In this document: positions 1 through 12,515 of the stretch, one piece after another
How positions within the stretch are numbered: position 1 is the stretch's first letter
Layout of the letters: each line of letters starts with the position of its first letter
Position numbers and translations under genes: made by a program
Notes under the pieces: generated by a model
The model's database searches: none
Told to the model about the DNA's origin: nothing
Seen by the model: only the letters and a program-made list of their open reading frames with translations
Assembly (NCBI GenBank): GCA_026874595.1
Contig: CM049317.1
Coordinates: 53,649,618 to 53,713,617 of the forward strand
Reading direction: 5' to 3'
DNA: 64,000 nt
DNA from: Sipunculus nudus
Taxonomy: Eukaryota > Annelida > Sipuncula > Golfingiida > Sipunculidae

Positions 1-153
1 TGCAAATATGGTTTTAGGAGCATCGCACAGTCTGGCCCCAACATGGCGGAGGCTTGCATTCATAGAATGCAGATTTCTAGTTACAAGAGATAAAGCCAAG
101 AGCATCTTTATCAACGGGACTTGGCTTTCTGCAATAGTCACCAATTTTAAATT

Positions 154-1790
154 AACTATTTTATTTCGTTTCATCTTATGTGTTGTAATAAAAACCGGGA
201 CGGAAACTAAAGTAAAAATATTGCATCAACTAAAAAAATCAGGTATACCTATTGCTAGGAGTGCTGAACGCTCACGTAATTGAGTTATCTGGTTACTAGT
301 ATTGACAGTAAAAACTTACAGCGACCAATTTAAAGTCGACCTTCTGTAAACATATTAAAGGTAATCACATTAGCGACAATATCCTTTTTTTCATTCTGCA
401 GATAAAGAAGGCAACGATGTTTTATTTCTCATGATGCAATGCTATTTAATTTGGGCCTCTCGATTCTCGTAGCTAAAGGGGTTTCAGCGGCTTCGATCTA
501 GTCAAGAAAACACGACTTATTTAAATGGTAATGACAGGGTTCAAATTCTTAGAAGGGAAAAAAACCCAACTGTACCTTGGATTCTTTCTTTGATTCAATC
601 GTAAAAAAAAACAGTTTGAAACAGGGCTTACTTCTGTAAAGCGGGGAAGACCAAGCTCCAATAAAGCCATGCAGGCAATGTTTATTAAATCACACTAGTA
701 TTCAGCAATTCTTTATTAAATAAACATTTATTTGTTATCTTATTTATTACTGATGATTACTTATGTTAATGTTTCTTATTATATGTAATTAAGTGCACTG
801 CTATAGTGTCGTCTTTGGATCACTTGGAAAGTTTAAAAGATCATGATACTCATACGGCCATCCATGTTAAAGGATGGCCACAGTGTTCTAATTCCGGAGA
901 CACAGTGACGTTGACGAATTTAAAAAAATGACCTTTTTAAACCTAGTTTTGAATCAAGGAAGGAATTTACTATTTTATTTCATTTTATTTTATTTGTTAT
1001 AATAAAAATCGGGACGGAAACACAATGTAAAAAAATGCACGAACAACAAACAAGACCGGGATGCCTATTTCTAGGAGTGCTGAACGCTCACGCAATTGAG
1101 TCAGCGTCTAGTTACTAGTAACTACAGTGAAAATGTAAAGTGGCCAATTTAAAGCCGACCTTCTGTAAACACATTAAAGGTTATCACATTAGTGACGATA
1201 TTCTTTTTTTCATTCTGCAGATAATGAAGGCTCCGATGTTTTGTTTCCCATGATGCAATGCTATTTAATTTGGGCCTCCCGAACCGTAGCTAAGGGGTCC
1301 CAGCGGCTTTGATCTAGTCAAGAGAACAGGACTTATTTAAATGGTACTGACAGGGTTCACATTCTTAGAAGGGAAAAAGAACATGCCACTAGCAACTGTA
1401 CCTTGGTCTGTTGCTTTGATTTAATCGAAAACACAGTTTGAAACAGGACATGCTTCTGTAAAATGGGGTATACCAAGCGCAAATAAAGCCCGGCAACGTT
1501 TATAAAATCAGACTTATATCCAGCAAGTCTTTATTTAATAAACATTTATTTATTATTTTATTTTTAACTAATGATTACTAATGTTTAACGTTAATTATTA
1601 AATATAAATAAGGATACCGCCGCAGTGTCGTCTATGAACGTTGGAACGTTTAAAAGATCGCGATGCTCAAACGGCCATCCATTGTTATATAAAGGGGGGC
1701 CACAGTGTTCTAATTCCGAAGCTACAGTGACGTTGACGAATTAAAACTAATGACCTGTGTAAACCTTGTTTTAAATCAAGGAAGGACGGG
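154..1790. repeat. Diverged tandem duplication, two ~818-bp units
   Basis: Unit 1 is about 154-968 and unit 2 about 969-1790. The matches run in register: GTGCTGAACGCTCACG occurs at 261 and 1077 (offset 816), and AGTGTTCTAATTCCG occurs near 882 and 1704 (offset 822). Both units contain the same TTTATTAAATAAACATTTA block and end in a shared ACAGTGACGTTGACGAATT segment. Point changes and small indels are scattered throughout, so the duplication is not recent. I see no open frame shared by both units and no terminal repeats that would mark a transposon. Confidence 0.85.
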
Positions 1791-2339
1791 TAGGAAACAC
1801 ACTGAAGGAGATCTGGAGTAATTCTGGGCATGAGTGAGCACCGAATGGCCGTAAGATAAATCAAGTAAATTCGCTTTACGTTCTTTTTTATCGTTATTTG
1901 AGGAGTAAAACCAGCCATATATAACCAGTACGTGATCCGTCTCCAAGAAGCTCTTTTGAATCAGTGTCTGTTTTCTATTTCTTTAAAATGAATGCATAAG
2001 AAATCGGAACTTGAGTCGTTAGATATAAAATGCTGATTGATGATTATTGATATTAGAATTATAGTGTTGCCAACATGACCTTGGTAACATTTGTTCAACC
2101 CTTTTTATTATAATTTAACCAAAACTATAACTAACAACGAAAGAAGAACTCTATAACAAACAAGAACATTGTTCATGGGCGCAGGTGAATCAAAGCAATC
2201 AATTTATATAAGTTAATCTGAGTAATATGTAATATAGTTGTTCCAAACCAAATGGGTGATAAGTCAAGCGTAAACTTGCTGACATAAATTTATAAAAAGA
2301 AAATATATTTTCCTGCAATTTACTTTATTCTTCTCTCCA

Positions 2340-2600
2340 TTTCTGCCTCTGTGTTTTATTTTCTGTCATACACACTCTCTCCCTCCCCCCCCCCCCTCCC
2401 TCTCTCTCTTTCTCTCGTGGTCCTTTCATTTATCTTTCTGTCTTTCTTTATATATTTCAACTCTATCTCTCCCTGCTCCATTCTTTCTACAATTCTCTCT
2501 TTCTCATTCTCCCTCTTTTGTAATATCTCTCATATCACTCTCACATACATCTAATTTTTTTCCTTCCCCTCTGAAATTCTCCTTCTCTCAGTTGCTTTAA

Positions 2601-2646
<46 letters not shown>
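2340..2646. repeat. Pyrimidine-rich tract with (TC)n microsatellite
   Basis: The plus strand is almost wholly C and T from about 2340 to 2575. A pure (TC)22 array follows at 2603-2646. The apparent open frame here (2351-2554) is a low-complexity Ser/Leu/Phe artefact of the tract. Alternating purine/pyrimidine mirror symmetry of this kind can form H-DNA, but nothing shows a function. Confidence 0.9.
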
Positions 2647-2649
<3 letters not shown>

Positions 2650-2699
2650 GGATTCTGCAAAAAAAGACCGAAAGCACGACATAAGACACAAATGAACGT

Positions 2700-4880
2700 A
2701 TTCATACATTTTATTCAAGAATATATGCCAATATCACTCAATTACATCTAAACGACGAAATGAATATATGCCAAGATATATAATAACACATTGGAAATAT
2801 ATGCACAGTCAACGTTTAAATAAGGCGCCTTGTGTTAACATATCACAAACAGTTTCATATTGAACTTGAGTGGTCTACTATTAGGTAGACACCGGGATAT
2901 ATTACCGGCAGTAAAATATGCAGATTCGCATGACAAAGTGGTTTAATAAATTACAAAATATACACTTTTTTTACGGGAACATTATTATATGAGTTCCATA
3001 TAACAATTTGTCAAAATAAAAATAATAAACGCCAAAGTCATTGATGTCTAATTTTAAAATTGTAAAATTTAAAAACATATTTTAAATAATCAGTTCACAT
3101 AGATAAGCGAGAGAACTAAAAAAATATGATAAATATTTATTCTATTTTATATATTGTCTATCTAATATGGAAATGGTAGGCCTAATCCCATTGTATACAC
3201 GGTCGATTGTGACATCACATGGCAATTTTACTAGCAATCAATGAATGTTATTTTAAAAATTAATAAAAATCAATGACCCTAAATGTAAAGAGAAACCAAA
3301 ATATATATAGATTGTCTCATTAACTTCTTTGTCCATGTCATTTAGTTGATACATGATCGCGTAAACAAGGTCAGAGAATTATGTAGGTTCACAACCGTTT
3401 GAGATTCTTAACAAAAAGTACCTAGTCTATGGAACCAATGAGTTTATTAGACATATGTCCATGCGATGCCCACTAAGTGTCGTTCCTTTTGGGTCCACTG
3501 GCGGTTTTGCTGCCATGTGATGCAATTGTATGTCCAAATGGTCGGGCAACTGGTTGCGACTGAACATCAACCAATTGGCTGAGGGAGTTTTGGTCAGGTG
3601 TCTTATGAGTCTACGACCAGTCGGTGACTAGTCACAGACTCTGTTCTGTCTCATTGAGAAGTCTTCATTTGGTCACCAGACAAGTACGATTGAACTGATT
3701 GCTCATGCTGACAAATATGACCTAATTCCTATACAACAGCAAGAACAACAATCTCTTAACGATAAAAAAGTAGGTGACCTTTTGGACTGATCTCGTGAAT
3801 TTAGACTAATATATACTATGACAGTGTCTATAAATCATTTTTTATAGATTTACAAAAATATGATCTTTAAATAGTAATATTTTTTAATCGTTGTACAATG
3901 TAATACTATCTTCTACCTCCGTTAATACCCAAGTACAGTGCATATTTCGGACACCGTTTTTAAAAGTTATGACTTTTTGTTTCAGTTCATTTGCCATAGC
4001 AACAGAATCGTAAGTGGAAGGCAAGTCTAACTATAGGTAGTTTTGGCGGAAGAAGCCCAGGCACTCGGCTAAGGGATTGCCTTCTCTGGAAGAAGCGAGG
4101 AGTGTTAGTTAGTCCCAAGGGTCATTCCGATATCATACCCCATTCAAAATGACGGGTACACATCCGGTTCAAGAAAACCCTGTCCTCAAAAACTGAAATT
4201 AGGAGTATACTGCCTCTAATTAGAACTGTAGTATGTTGTTTGTAAAGCTGCCTGGCTAAGTGCAGCACTTTTATACTTGGATATCTGGGAATAATGGACT
4301 CAAAAACTGATGCCTTACACTTTGACGGTTCTTGAAATTTTCATTTTTATCACTTTAATAGTAATACCTACTAAATGCTTTATACAAAACTCTTAAAAGA
4401 AAAAGTTATGATAATTCCCCACAATTCTTTTCAAGATTACGCTATTATATACATGTAATCTTTTAATAAAGCATAAAAAATAATAATCAGCTGTGACTTA
4501 ATTGCTTTTAAATATACAAGTATTTAAAATAAACGCTCTATTAAGTTTTTTTTTTATATCAATATATATTTGAAGGACAATAATTTAATATTAGCATTAT
4601 TTAAAAGTTGTGTTTATATTCGTGAAGATAGATCAATATTTGCTCACCGGTATTTCGGAAATGATACAAAAATAAACATATCTTCTAGTTCGTCGCAAGA
4701 ATATAAAGAAAAGCTAATTGTACAAATGTTGAACCAATTATTGACTCGTTTATGTAACTGATTACGTCATACCTCGGATGGGCCGTACTAGCGTCATATC
4801 GACCCTCTGACATTACGACCAGATTATTGGCGCCATCTAAGTCTGAGGAACGCATTATAAGGCCTTATGAAAATTTATAT
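2700..4880. other. AT-rich intergenic DNA, no gene seen
   Basis: Stops are frequent in all six frames and I see no domain, splice-bounded exon, TIR pair or tandem array. A small patch at 3540-3640 is richer in short self-complementary words but has no long stem. Confidence 0.5.
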
Positions 4881-4889
4881 ATTTTTTCA

Positions 4890-5345
4890 TTTCTGACAAC
4901 GCTTCATGGCCTACAGATACACTGTCAATCAACATAAATCAAACTAATCATTATCATTTTTTGTGAACTTTTTAATAATACCAAATATGAGCGAGAAAAA
5001 TTCTATTTTAATCCACTTTGGTAAACCCTTCGGCATGTTTGTTTTATTTATGACCGCATAAAAACAAGCATGGCTCGCATGGGTTACAGGACGCAGGCAG
5101 CTTGCAGGCGATACAGGAAATGACCCGTTACCATAGAGACGCTGTTTCAGTTTGGGATGTGAGTTCACATGTATACTATTGTGATAATTTATCATTCCTA
5201 GCATAATATTGAGATAGTGGGCCGTTTACCACATATGAATGCAACCTGATGCAGGACCACTGCGACACAATCCTCGATATTACTTGTATCATGACTCGAG
5301 TAGGCTCACCAGCCCAATTATCCGATTGCCTACTAAGTCGGGTTG
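4890..5345 (+). repeat. Unnamed dispersed repeat, copy 1 of 3
   Basis: This segment aligns with 19,625-20,045 and 23,870-24,290 in the same orientation. Shared landmarks in order are a CACTGTCA-type word, TTTATGACCGCA, CATGGGTTAC followed by a cluster around GACGCAGGCAGCTTG, AAATGACC, ATAGAGACG, GTGAGTTCACATG, AGCATAATATTGAGAT, GTTTACCAC, and CTTGTATCATGACTCGAG. Copies are well diverged and have no shared long open frame. It might be a SINE, a MITE or the 3' end of a LINE; I cannot tell which because no terminal repeats or RNA polymerase III boxes are clear. Confidence 0.7.
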
Positions 5346-8300
5346 TCACGGCTACGGCGAGCCTTGTTAATATAAGAGCTCTTAATCTGTAACAGTGTAA
5401 ATATCCAACCGGCACGAATTGATATTCATTTTTTACAGGACCTATAATAAATATCTTGTCAATGCTGTTATGTACTATTCTACAACGGTACTATTACATA
5501 TGTGATTTATGAAAAAACTTCATTACCTCATGCAATTGACATAACGTCGCAGGGTTTCTTGATATGTCTGGAAATGAATATGATGGTAATCGACATATGT
5601 ATGTATGTTTCAATATTGACCTAAAATTTGATTACATGGTCTGTCAGGCTATATAGCATGTGTGAAGGTTCCCTTAACACACTCATATTGCTAAATGCCT
5701 AAAATTATAATATCTCTAAGTTTATTAATGCAAACATATCGAATTTATCCATATATGAGCAATCGCTTTTTAGTCTGAGGAAAATTCAAATCAGAGAAAT
5801 ACAGAGATGATCGCAACTCATTAAATAAACAAAAGACGTAATACTGCTATTTCTATATCCCTCACGATAAATTCCTTGTCTTTGCCTTATTTATATGATA
5901 AATTCTTATGTTTTAATGCAAAAATGTTAATGAATAAAACACGTGAAAAAAATTCCAGATGTGAACTTATATCAATTAATAAATGAAAAATACTGAAATC
6001 GTAAAGGTTAATCTGAAATTGATTTCATATGAACCCCTGGTAATCTTTAAATGATTTCAGCTTAATGGGGAGTAATTTGAAAGGGAGACGTGTAATATGA
6101 AATAACTGAACTCGAAGTTTCTTATATTTCGTAATCTTTCAGCAATTTTTTTTACTCAATTTCAAACTTCTACAATAATTCATTTCATTGGACGTGGAAA
6201 GAAGAAGTTTGCCCAACAAATACTGCATAAATTGCCGTTAAGTGAAGTCAAGAAATTTTACATAAGGATGTACACATGCGTGTCCCATTTTCTACCTAAT
6301 CCAAAATGTTTTACACCAGAAAATTAGCTTTCCTTGATATATATAATATAAGTTAAGAATCCTTCATAAATTAATTTGGAAGTAAGTGTAAGAGTGAGGA
6401 TATATTGATCACAACATCATATTTTAAAATCGGAAAAAAATAACTTTTAATATTTTTTAAAATTTGGATATTATTCATAGATTCGTTGGGCACCTTCTAC
6501 AAATTCCATGGAGTTTGAAATTCAATCATTAAAGCAGTATAAGACAATGTTTGCACAAAAAACAGACAGACATATAAACCGGGGTGAACACACACATTCT
6601 GCTATTTTTTCTGTTATTAAAAAAATAGTATAAATGTAATTTTTCACTGGTCTGAATTCGTTCTTTACAAAAACCCCGTATTGTTTTTATTTCAATTTTT
6701 TTATATCAATAGCTAGGATATAATAATGTCTCACTGTAATGAGAATTCTTTTCTTTCTCTCCGCTATAATAAGGTAAAATTAATACAAATTAAAATGATG
6801 AAAAAATAAGTATAATCTAAGACTAAGAAAAAATGCATTAAGCACAGATTATACTCGTTACTGAATACTATTGCAACATTTTTCGATAACCTGATTTTGC
6901 ACATATATTACACTTTGGTGCAATAAGGGAAATGGAATGTGATATAAATAACTATATACATTATTCAAGTAAGTACTGCAGATAAAGAACATGCACCATT
7001 ATACACTTTAGTGTAAATACACATGAAGTATATGTGGATAGATAAACATTTGATCAAGCATATATCACAACTTCTTGCAAATTCATTGAGTGTATATACA
7101 TAGGCAGCCTTGCATTGGCCGAAGGTGAAGGTCACTTACTGTGTGCGTACATTCGATTTTCCATCAATTCGTGCCACGCCCTTATTTGTGTATCTAAAAT
7201 GATAAGTGGTATTTATTAACCGAGGCAACAGTCTTTGCCTTTCTACTTTTCATTTACAGCGTATAAGAGTTAGTGGAATGTACACCACATTCAAAACCAT
7301 AGCATTGTTTATTCATCTATGTGCCTGAGTCATTGTGATACAATCGAGGACTTTCCGATGACTCATCGGGCGTCTCACGTTTGCGCTGACGTCATGTGAC
7401 ACCTCAGAGCACGTGATCTGAACTATATTGCTATCATCTCTTATTTATTTCCTAATCATCACATGTTCTACATGTACAACGCTTTCTGTTTGTTTATTGC
7501 TACAAGTAGTTACAGTCAGAAATGATATCCACTTCATTCAATATTCATTCTCCAGATCCTTCACGAACTGATATCAAGATATATCAAACACGGTTGACCG
7601 ACCTGTGTTAGGTCAACTGAATCATTTAATCAGTTCATCATCACAATCATCAAGTTTTTACCCCATAGGATGTCAATATTACAACTGTCACATGTGAGGG
7701 TTCATTCATTACATTAACGCTAAGTTTCAAAAATTGTTTTAAGCTATAAACACCTTTATAGTATGGTTGCCCATATTCCCTTGACAAAAAATCGTACTCT
7801 GTTTACTCATTTGCGGCTTTCAAGGGATGACTTTCAATGTATGACTTATAAATGTCACTACATGTTCTATATCATTGTTCTTCACGCGTCAATTTTGCCA
7901 CAGTCGCACCTGAACTTAATTGATACGTCTCTAAATCCCCAGATCGCCAAATCTCCAGATCTCCAAATCTCCAGATCCACGGTCTTTGAAAGCCATGGAA
8001 GAAGAATAAGTACACGTGAATGTCACGTGATGGTCCTTTACCTGAGCATATAGTGCAAGTTACATGAGTAACGAAGAATATACATACGAATTACATTATT
8101 TTTTTTTAGGTTTTAGATCATTCTAACTATAATGCCTTCCAACTAGATGTACACAGAATGTCACCTGACATTCCAGGCTTCGTTCATCTAACCCACACTG
8201 CAATACTTAATGATATGGGTGTATATAGTGTGTGGTCAACAAAAAAAAAAAAACTCCGGTCAAAAATAACTCTTCTTGAATACGACAGGAGAATCAAATA

Positions 8301-8615
8301 TTGAAACATTTCAATTGATTTTCATAAAAAAACTCAACTGATGTTATATCTTTCTATTGTGCCAGTAGTAATTGCCCACAATTTTCTTCACTGGTGTCTT
8401 TGAAACTAAACTCAGAGACTAAATAGGAAACTAAATATATAAACTGAATGCTGTAAGTTCATATTTTATATGCATGGTTTGTATGATGAATCACACATCC
8501 ATATATACTCTCATTTGGATCGACTTAGTTAGATAGACTTTGAGCGGAAAGTTTAGTTTTAATAAAATCTCTGCAGGATCGGTTTTTTACAACCAAGAAC
8601 AGCTTCTGTAGGTAC
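5346..8615. other. AT-rich intergenic DNA, no gene seen
   Basis: No coding exon or family domain is recognisable. A GTCTTT...AACAGACAGACATATAAACC stretch near 6470-6600 resembles the degenerate 3' tail of the RTE/SINE-type repeats found at 23.2 and 63.3 kb, but too weakly to call. A CTGACGTCATGTGAC word at 7386-7400 contains a CRE-like TGACGTCA. Confidence 0.45.
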
Positions 8616-8641
8616 TTCATGTACACGTTGTCATGGTGACG

Positions 8642-8864
8642 TTAATATCTTTGGCGGGTGGCGGTGCAGCGTCTCCAGGTCGCTGAAGAAGCGGTATCCC
8701 TTTTTGATCTCTGTTGTTTTGAGATATTTTCGTACACGGAGGATGGAACATAAACTTGATCTTCAGGGAAATCGGTTCGCACGGGGCCTCGTCTCCAAAA
8801 CTTGGAGGGTCCCCAGAATTCTCTGACCGACGGCATCGGCATATCACCAGCTTGTACAGCTTTC
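8642..8864 (-). CDS. Candidate terminal coding exon, unknown protein
   Basis: Reading on the minus strand, a good 3' splice site (pyrimidine-rich TTTTCTTTTATTTTAG) precedes 8864. The frame that follows runs 73 codons to a TAA at 8642: it starts KAVQAGDMPMPSVREFWGPS, continues with FWRRGPVRTDFPEDQVYVPS and then SVYENISKQQRSKRDT, and ends TRQRY. Composition and codon use look like protein rather than random AT-rich DNA. An ATTAAA lies on the same strand near 8559, a plausible polyadenylation signal. A second frame in the same interval is also open to 8617 (ending NVTMTTCT), so the frame is not certain. I do not recognise the family and did not find a matching upstream exon with a compatible phase. 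Confidence 0.3.
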
Positions 8865-9067
8865 CTAAAATAAAAGAAAAAATATTTAATCGTAAATTGG
8901 CAACAACTAAATATTAACATGTAATTCATGGACACTTTTAAAAATACCTTTGTCATGTTATGATCCTTTTCCATTTCCTTGAAAATGAAGCAATGTGCGA
9001 CGACGATGAAGATAATATAAAAATATTAATGTCAATATCGGATCACTTGGATTAAGGTTTTACATAC

Positions 9068-9224
9068 AATAATATTAGAGCGATCGAATCTCCGACTTCC
9101 CCGTGTTTCCCAGTTCCAACCGAGGGTCTGGCGGGGTTTCCATCCGGGCAGCTTTCGATACGTAAAATTAAACGCCTTAAACACTAGGTCACATAAGAAA
9201 ACTAGGGTTTTCTTTTGGCTGAAT
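9068..9224 (-). CDS. Possible internal exon, unknown protein
   Basis: On the minus strand an acceptor-like TTGTTTATTACAG precedes 9224 and a donor-like GTATGT begins at 9067. The 157-bp interval is open in one frame, reading FSQKKTLVFLCDLVFKAFNF and on through PGWKPRQTLGWNWETRGSRR. Against it, the phase left at the donor does not join in frame to the exon candidate at 8864, and the plus-strand and other frames just upstream are open too. I give this low weight and assign no function. Confidence 0.13.
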
Positions 9225-9760
9225 CTGTAATAAACAAGTAAACATCGAGCCCTTGGATGTATAAATACTGCGATGTACATGCAGTACGACGCGCCGTGAA
9301 TGAAAAACCGATAATCTCCGCAAAAAAGACACGTTGTTTGATGACAAAAATACTCATCAAGACTGTTTTAATCCAGCAATCGGATAAAGCAGCTAGCCCT
9401 CGTATGTCTTTTTCGGTTTCCTTCTCTGCAATGTGCTATGGATTTCTTTTGCTGTGTAAAGAAACTCCTGTTGCAGGTGATCGTGACATGCCTCTCTACA
9501 CCTTCTTTGGCCTCGAATGTCTCGAGAAAGGTTGCTTTGGAATATGGTAGTTGGTCACGATAATTAAGAATAATCAGCTGCAATTCCTAACAAGGTGGTC
9601 CAAGATTTTCTATAATTTAATACGACCAATTCCAAATTTTTACACTTTAAATTTTTAAATCTACTTTTTCGTTGATATCATTACCAGTCGTAGAAGATGT
9701 CACAAAATACTGTTTTCTACCTTTTTCCTACGATATCATGGTCATTCGTAAATCATAATT

Positions 9761-10010
9761 ATGGGAAATGTCCGAGTATGCGCTCTAGTAACTTATTTCT
9801 TAATCAGCTTGAATGCTATTTTTATGCATGTACTTTCTCGTTAACATATGTTGTTTATTTCAATTAATATTGAACAACACAAGAGGGGAAATGTCCAAGG
9901 ATGAGCTCTGGTAACTTATGTCTCAGTGAGCTTGAATGCAATTTTTTTATGCATGTATTATCTTGTTAATATGTTTTGGTTATTTCAATAAATATTGAAC
10001 AACACAAGAG
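9761..10010. repeat. Tandem duplication, two ~124-bp units
   Basis: Units 9761-9885 and 9886-10010 share GGGAAATGTCC at the start, GTAACTTAT, AGCTTGAATGC, TTTATGCATGTA and end with ATTGAACAACACAAGAG. They differ at many single positions, so the event is moderately old. No open frame. Confidence 0.85.
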
Positions 10011-10129
10011 GGTATGCATAAGCACGTCCTATAAATTGGTGGTGTTATTTTTTTTATATTATTTGTTTTTCTTCGTGAACTCATGGATTCTAAAATAGAC
10101 ACTGGGTCTGGGCACATGTTTTATGTCAC

Positions 10130-10525
10130 CTTGTTATCGGGCTGAATAAAAGTACAAATGTACCAACGCCCAAGGAGCAGTCAGCGTCCGTGCTTTCGCT
10201 AAGAAATGTTAGTTCGAACGATCATTCAATTCCCGTTTATAGCCAGTCCATTAGCCTCGCGTACAGAAACAATACGAGGGGCGGAAACGGCCGCCTTGGA
10301 ACTTGCGTGGAATCTCAAGTGGGTCCATTTGCTAACAGACAACACTGTCTCAAGGTGTGTTTAAGGGTCCGTGCGTTGAATTTCACAGAAACCTACTCCA
10401 TGGGCGGAAATACACGAAATCGGGTTTGTGAAGAAAGACAAATCTTGGCGTCCTCTTCGGAGCCGGAGGTCGTTAAACGCCATGAGAATGCTCTGCTCTG
10501 GGATAATGGCATTTGTTTCTTTTTT
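10130..10525 (+). other. Higher-GC island with 112-aa open frame, unclassified
   Basis: The stretch is less AT-rich than its surroundings and open in one plus frame from 10,190 to 10,528. The translation has several Asn/Ser/Arg-rich patches but no signal peptide, membrane segment or motif I recognise, and no clear splice sites bound it. It could be an untranslated exon or a conserved noncoding element, or a chance open frame. Confidence 0.15.
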
Positions 10526-10811
10526 TAAACATCATAATGAAAGAATAGATAACAGTGAATTAATCAGGGTCAATAAATGAAATCTCAACCAGAGTAAAGA
10601 ATAATTAAATTAGTGGGTTTATTTTATCTGAGGATAGATTGATAGATTAGCCCGCACCAAACTAATAACTTAGTGGAGCCTAATTTATTTGTGATTTAAT
10701 CATTCTAATGATTCATCATGAGAACAGTTTAAATCGATATGCGAATAAAGTCTCATTGCCATTACCAATATTAAACCGCCATCTGTATATTATTTATCAA
10801 GAGACACACAT

Positions 10812-11250
10812 GATTAAATGACATTTATAATGCTACTGCAAAATGAGATTCCATGAAATTGTTTAGATGTGTGACGAACACGTTCACTGATGATTGAATG
10901 GCATGTATAACACTACTGTTAAATAAAATTCCATGAAATGTCTAGATTTGTGACAAACATGTATAATGATGATGACATGACATGTATAATACTACTGCTA
11001 ACTGCGATTCCATGAAAATGTTTTGATGTGTAACGAACACGTTCAGTAATGATGAAATGACATGTATAACACTTGTTACGGGTTTCTCTTTTATTGTGTG
11101 CAGCAGTCTTACATGTGTCTGTGTAGCGCTAGCATTGTCCGTTGCAATCGGACACGCGCGAGCTGGCCCGGCCAACGTGTAGAGTCTTGCGTGTGTAGTC
11201 TTTAGATGTGTGACGAACACGTTCAGTGATGCTGAAATGACATGTGATGA
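10812..11250. repeat. ~80-bp tandem satellite, left block
   Basis: Units are spaced about 80 bp: CCATGAAA occurs at 10,851, 10,931 and 11,010. Each unit carries CATGTATAA, ACTACTG, GATTCCATGAAA, TTAGATGTGTGACGAACACG and TTCAGTGATGATGAAATGA variants. The array is broken at 11,074 by an LTR fragment and resumes at about 11,201. Unit pieces recur at 16,813-16,900 and 17,841-17,890, on the far side of the LINE. Either the LINE landed in the array or the units belong to the LINE's own 3' tail. Confidence 0.8.
11074..11200 (+). mobile_element. LTR fragment (copy E, 5' part only)
   Basis: It begins TGTTACGGGTTTCTCTTTTA like the other LTR copies and shares GCAGCGCTAGCATT and a GGCCCGGCC block with copy C at 36.6 kb. 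An internal deletion joins the first ~90 bp to a piece near the CCCACGTGTG block. The rest of the LTR is missing. It interrupts the ~80-bp satellite. Confidence 0.6.
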
Positions 11251-12241
11251 TAATGTTCGTCCATCGCTTTGAGAAGATGACCATGATGATCAAGGTTTTG
11301 TAGTTGATCTAACTTTCTATGTGTCCGGGGATGACTTGTCAGGCCAATCCGGACACGAAAGAACCTCCAACATGTTCGACACTTGTGATCTGTGGTTGCT
11401 GTTGAGGTAGTTGCCATCCACGCCTTTCGGAGCTCACTTTTCCTTCTGAACTTCGCTATCTGTGCTATCTCGGCGTGTTCTGTACCTTTGTCTGCAGTTG
11501 CACGCCGCGCCGTTTGATCCTGCGCTAGACTTTCCCACGTATCTGTGTTGAGGGAAAGTTTTCAGTGTTGCTCTGAGACTGATCTGTATCGCCTCCGGTG
11601 ACCTCCGATGGATCTTTTGCCAGACATCTTTTTCCACATACAAAAATTGATTTCTGATCTTGTATCTCGGATCTTGTATCTGGCATGCAGCAGACGTGAC
11701 CTCCCATCGAACCGGGGATCGATGCAAGATATTGTAGCTTGATGGGAGGTTGGCACGTGTTAGGACCTCATATCTGGAACTTTGTCGTGCCATCTAATGT
11801 TCATCAGTCAACGGAAGCAGGTGAGGTGAAAGCGATTCTTTTGTTTAGCGTGTCTTGCATAGACAGTCCATTTCTTACAGCCATACAGCAGGGTAGTGAT
11901 GACTAATGCCTTGTAGACCTGGATCTTGAGTTCAAGATGGATGCCCCTACGCTCCCAGACGTTGGAGCGGAGTCTATCAAAAGCAATGCTGGCTTTTGCT
12001 GCTATGCTGTTGACCTCGTCATCCATGTTTTCTGTCTTTGATAATGTGCTCCCGAGATATGTGAATTTGTCAACCACCTTCAGATTTGATCCATGCACCA
12101 TGATGGAGGGTTCATCATATTGCTTTTCTGGTGTTGCATATGGTTGGTGCATCACTTCAGTCCTCTTTTAAGCCCGAGGTTGTCACATGCCCGGGAAAAC
12201 TGGTCCATGTTTTGCTGCATGTCTGATTCTGATGAAAGTTG
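11250..12241 (-). pseudogene. RTE-type LINE, 3' part of ORF2, decayed
   Basis: Minus-strand translation gives the characteristic post-RT region of RTE-like LINEs. The part from 12,155 to 11,808 is open: VVDKFTYLGSTLSKTENMDD, then a stretch with SIAFDRLRSNVWERRGIHLE, then YKALVITTLLYGCKKWTVYA. Downstream fragments in shifted frames keep pieces such as YEVLTRANLPSSYNILHRSP. Near 11,400-11,325 a terminal C2H2 finger reads CRTCWRFFRVRIGLTSHPRTH-like, with Cys-x2-Cys and His-x3-His. Several frameshifts and stops (one at about 12,157) make it non-functional. The upstream reverse-transcriptase part of the same element lies 4.25 kb away at 16,503-16,808. In the intact family this protein reverse-transcribes the element's own RNA at a nicked target. 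Confidence 0.85.
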
Positions 12242-12515
12242 GGTCATCTGGAGCGAGCTGTGACCGTGGAGAGCGAAGGTTTGTTTCTCAGTAAATTTGT
12301 CTTTTGTGAAGGATAATTAAAAGTCATAGCGAGGGTGTGCCTCGTGAACATGTTGGCGGAATTCGTGCCCAACATCCGAAATGGCCACCATCCGCCACTT
12401 TGAAATTTATTTATTTAATGGTTTGGACCACAGTACTGTTCAGTGTATGGATTATAGAGAAAAATCCATATTCTTAAAATCTAAGATAGCTTTCGATTTT
12501 TAGCAAAGAAATTCT
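12241..12515 (+). repeat. Left inverted arm of the 4.25-kb insertion
   Basis: Contains AGGGTGTGCCTCGTGAACAT, CGAAATGGCCACCATCCGCC and CAGTACTGTTCAGTGTATGG, each matched in reverse complement in 16,145-16,497. More diverged than the right arm. Confidence 0.65.

Noticed and set aside
2351..2554. 67-codon open frame rich in Ser, Leu and Phe
   Set aside because: It follows from the pyrimidine tract; no start context, domain or splice signal supports it.
7386..7400. CRE-like TGACGTCA site
   Set aside because: One 8-bp word with no gene nearby is not evidence of regulation.
10812..11250. CRISPR-like regular repeats
   Set aside because: The units are contiguous and diverged with no unique spacers, in a eukaryotic genome. 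The 37,078-37,219 repeat was rejected likewise.
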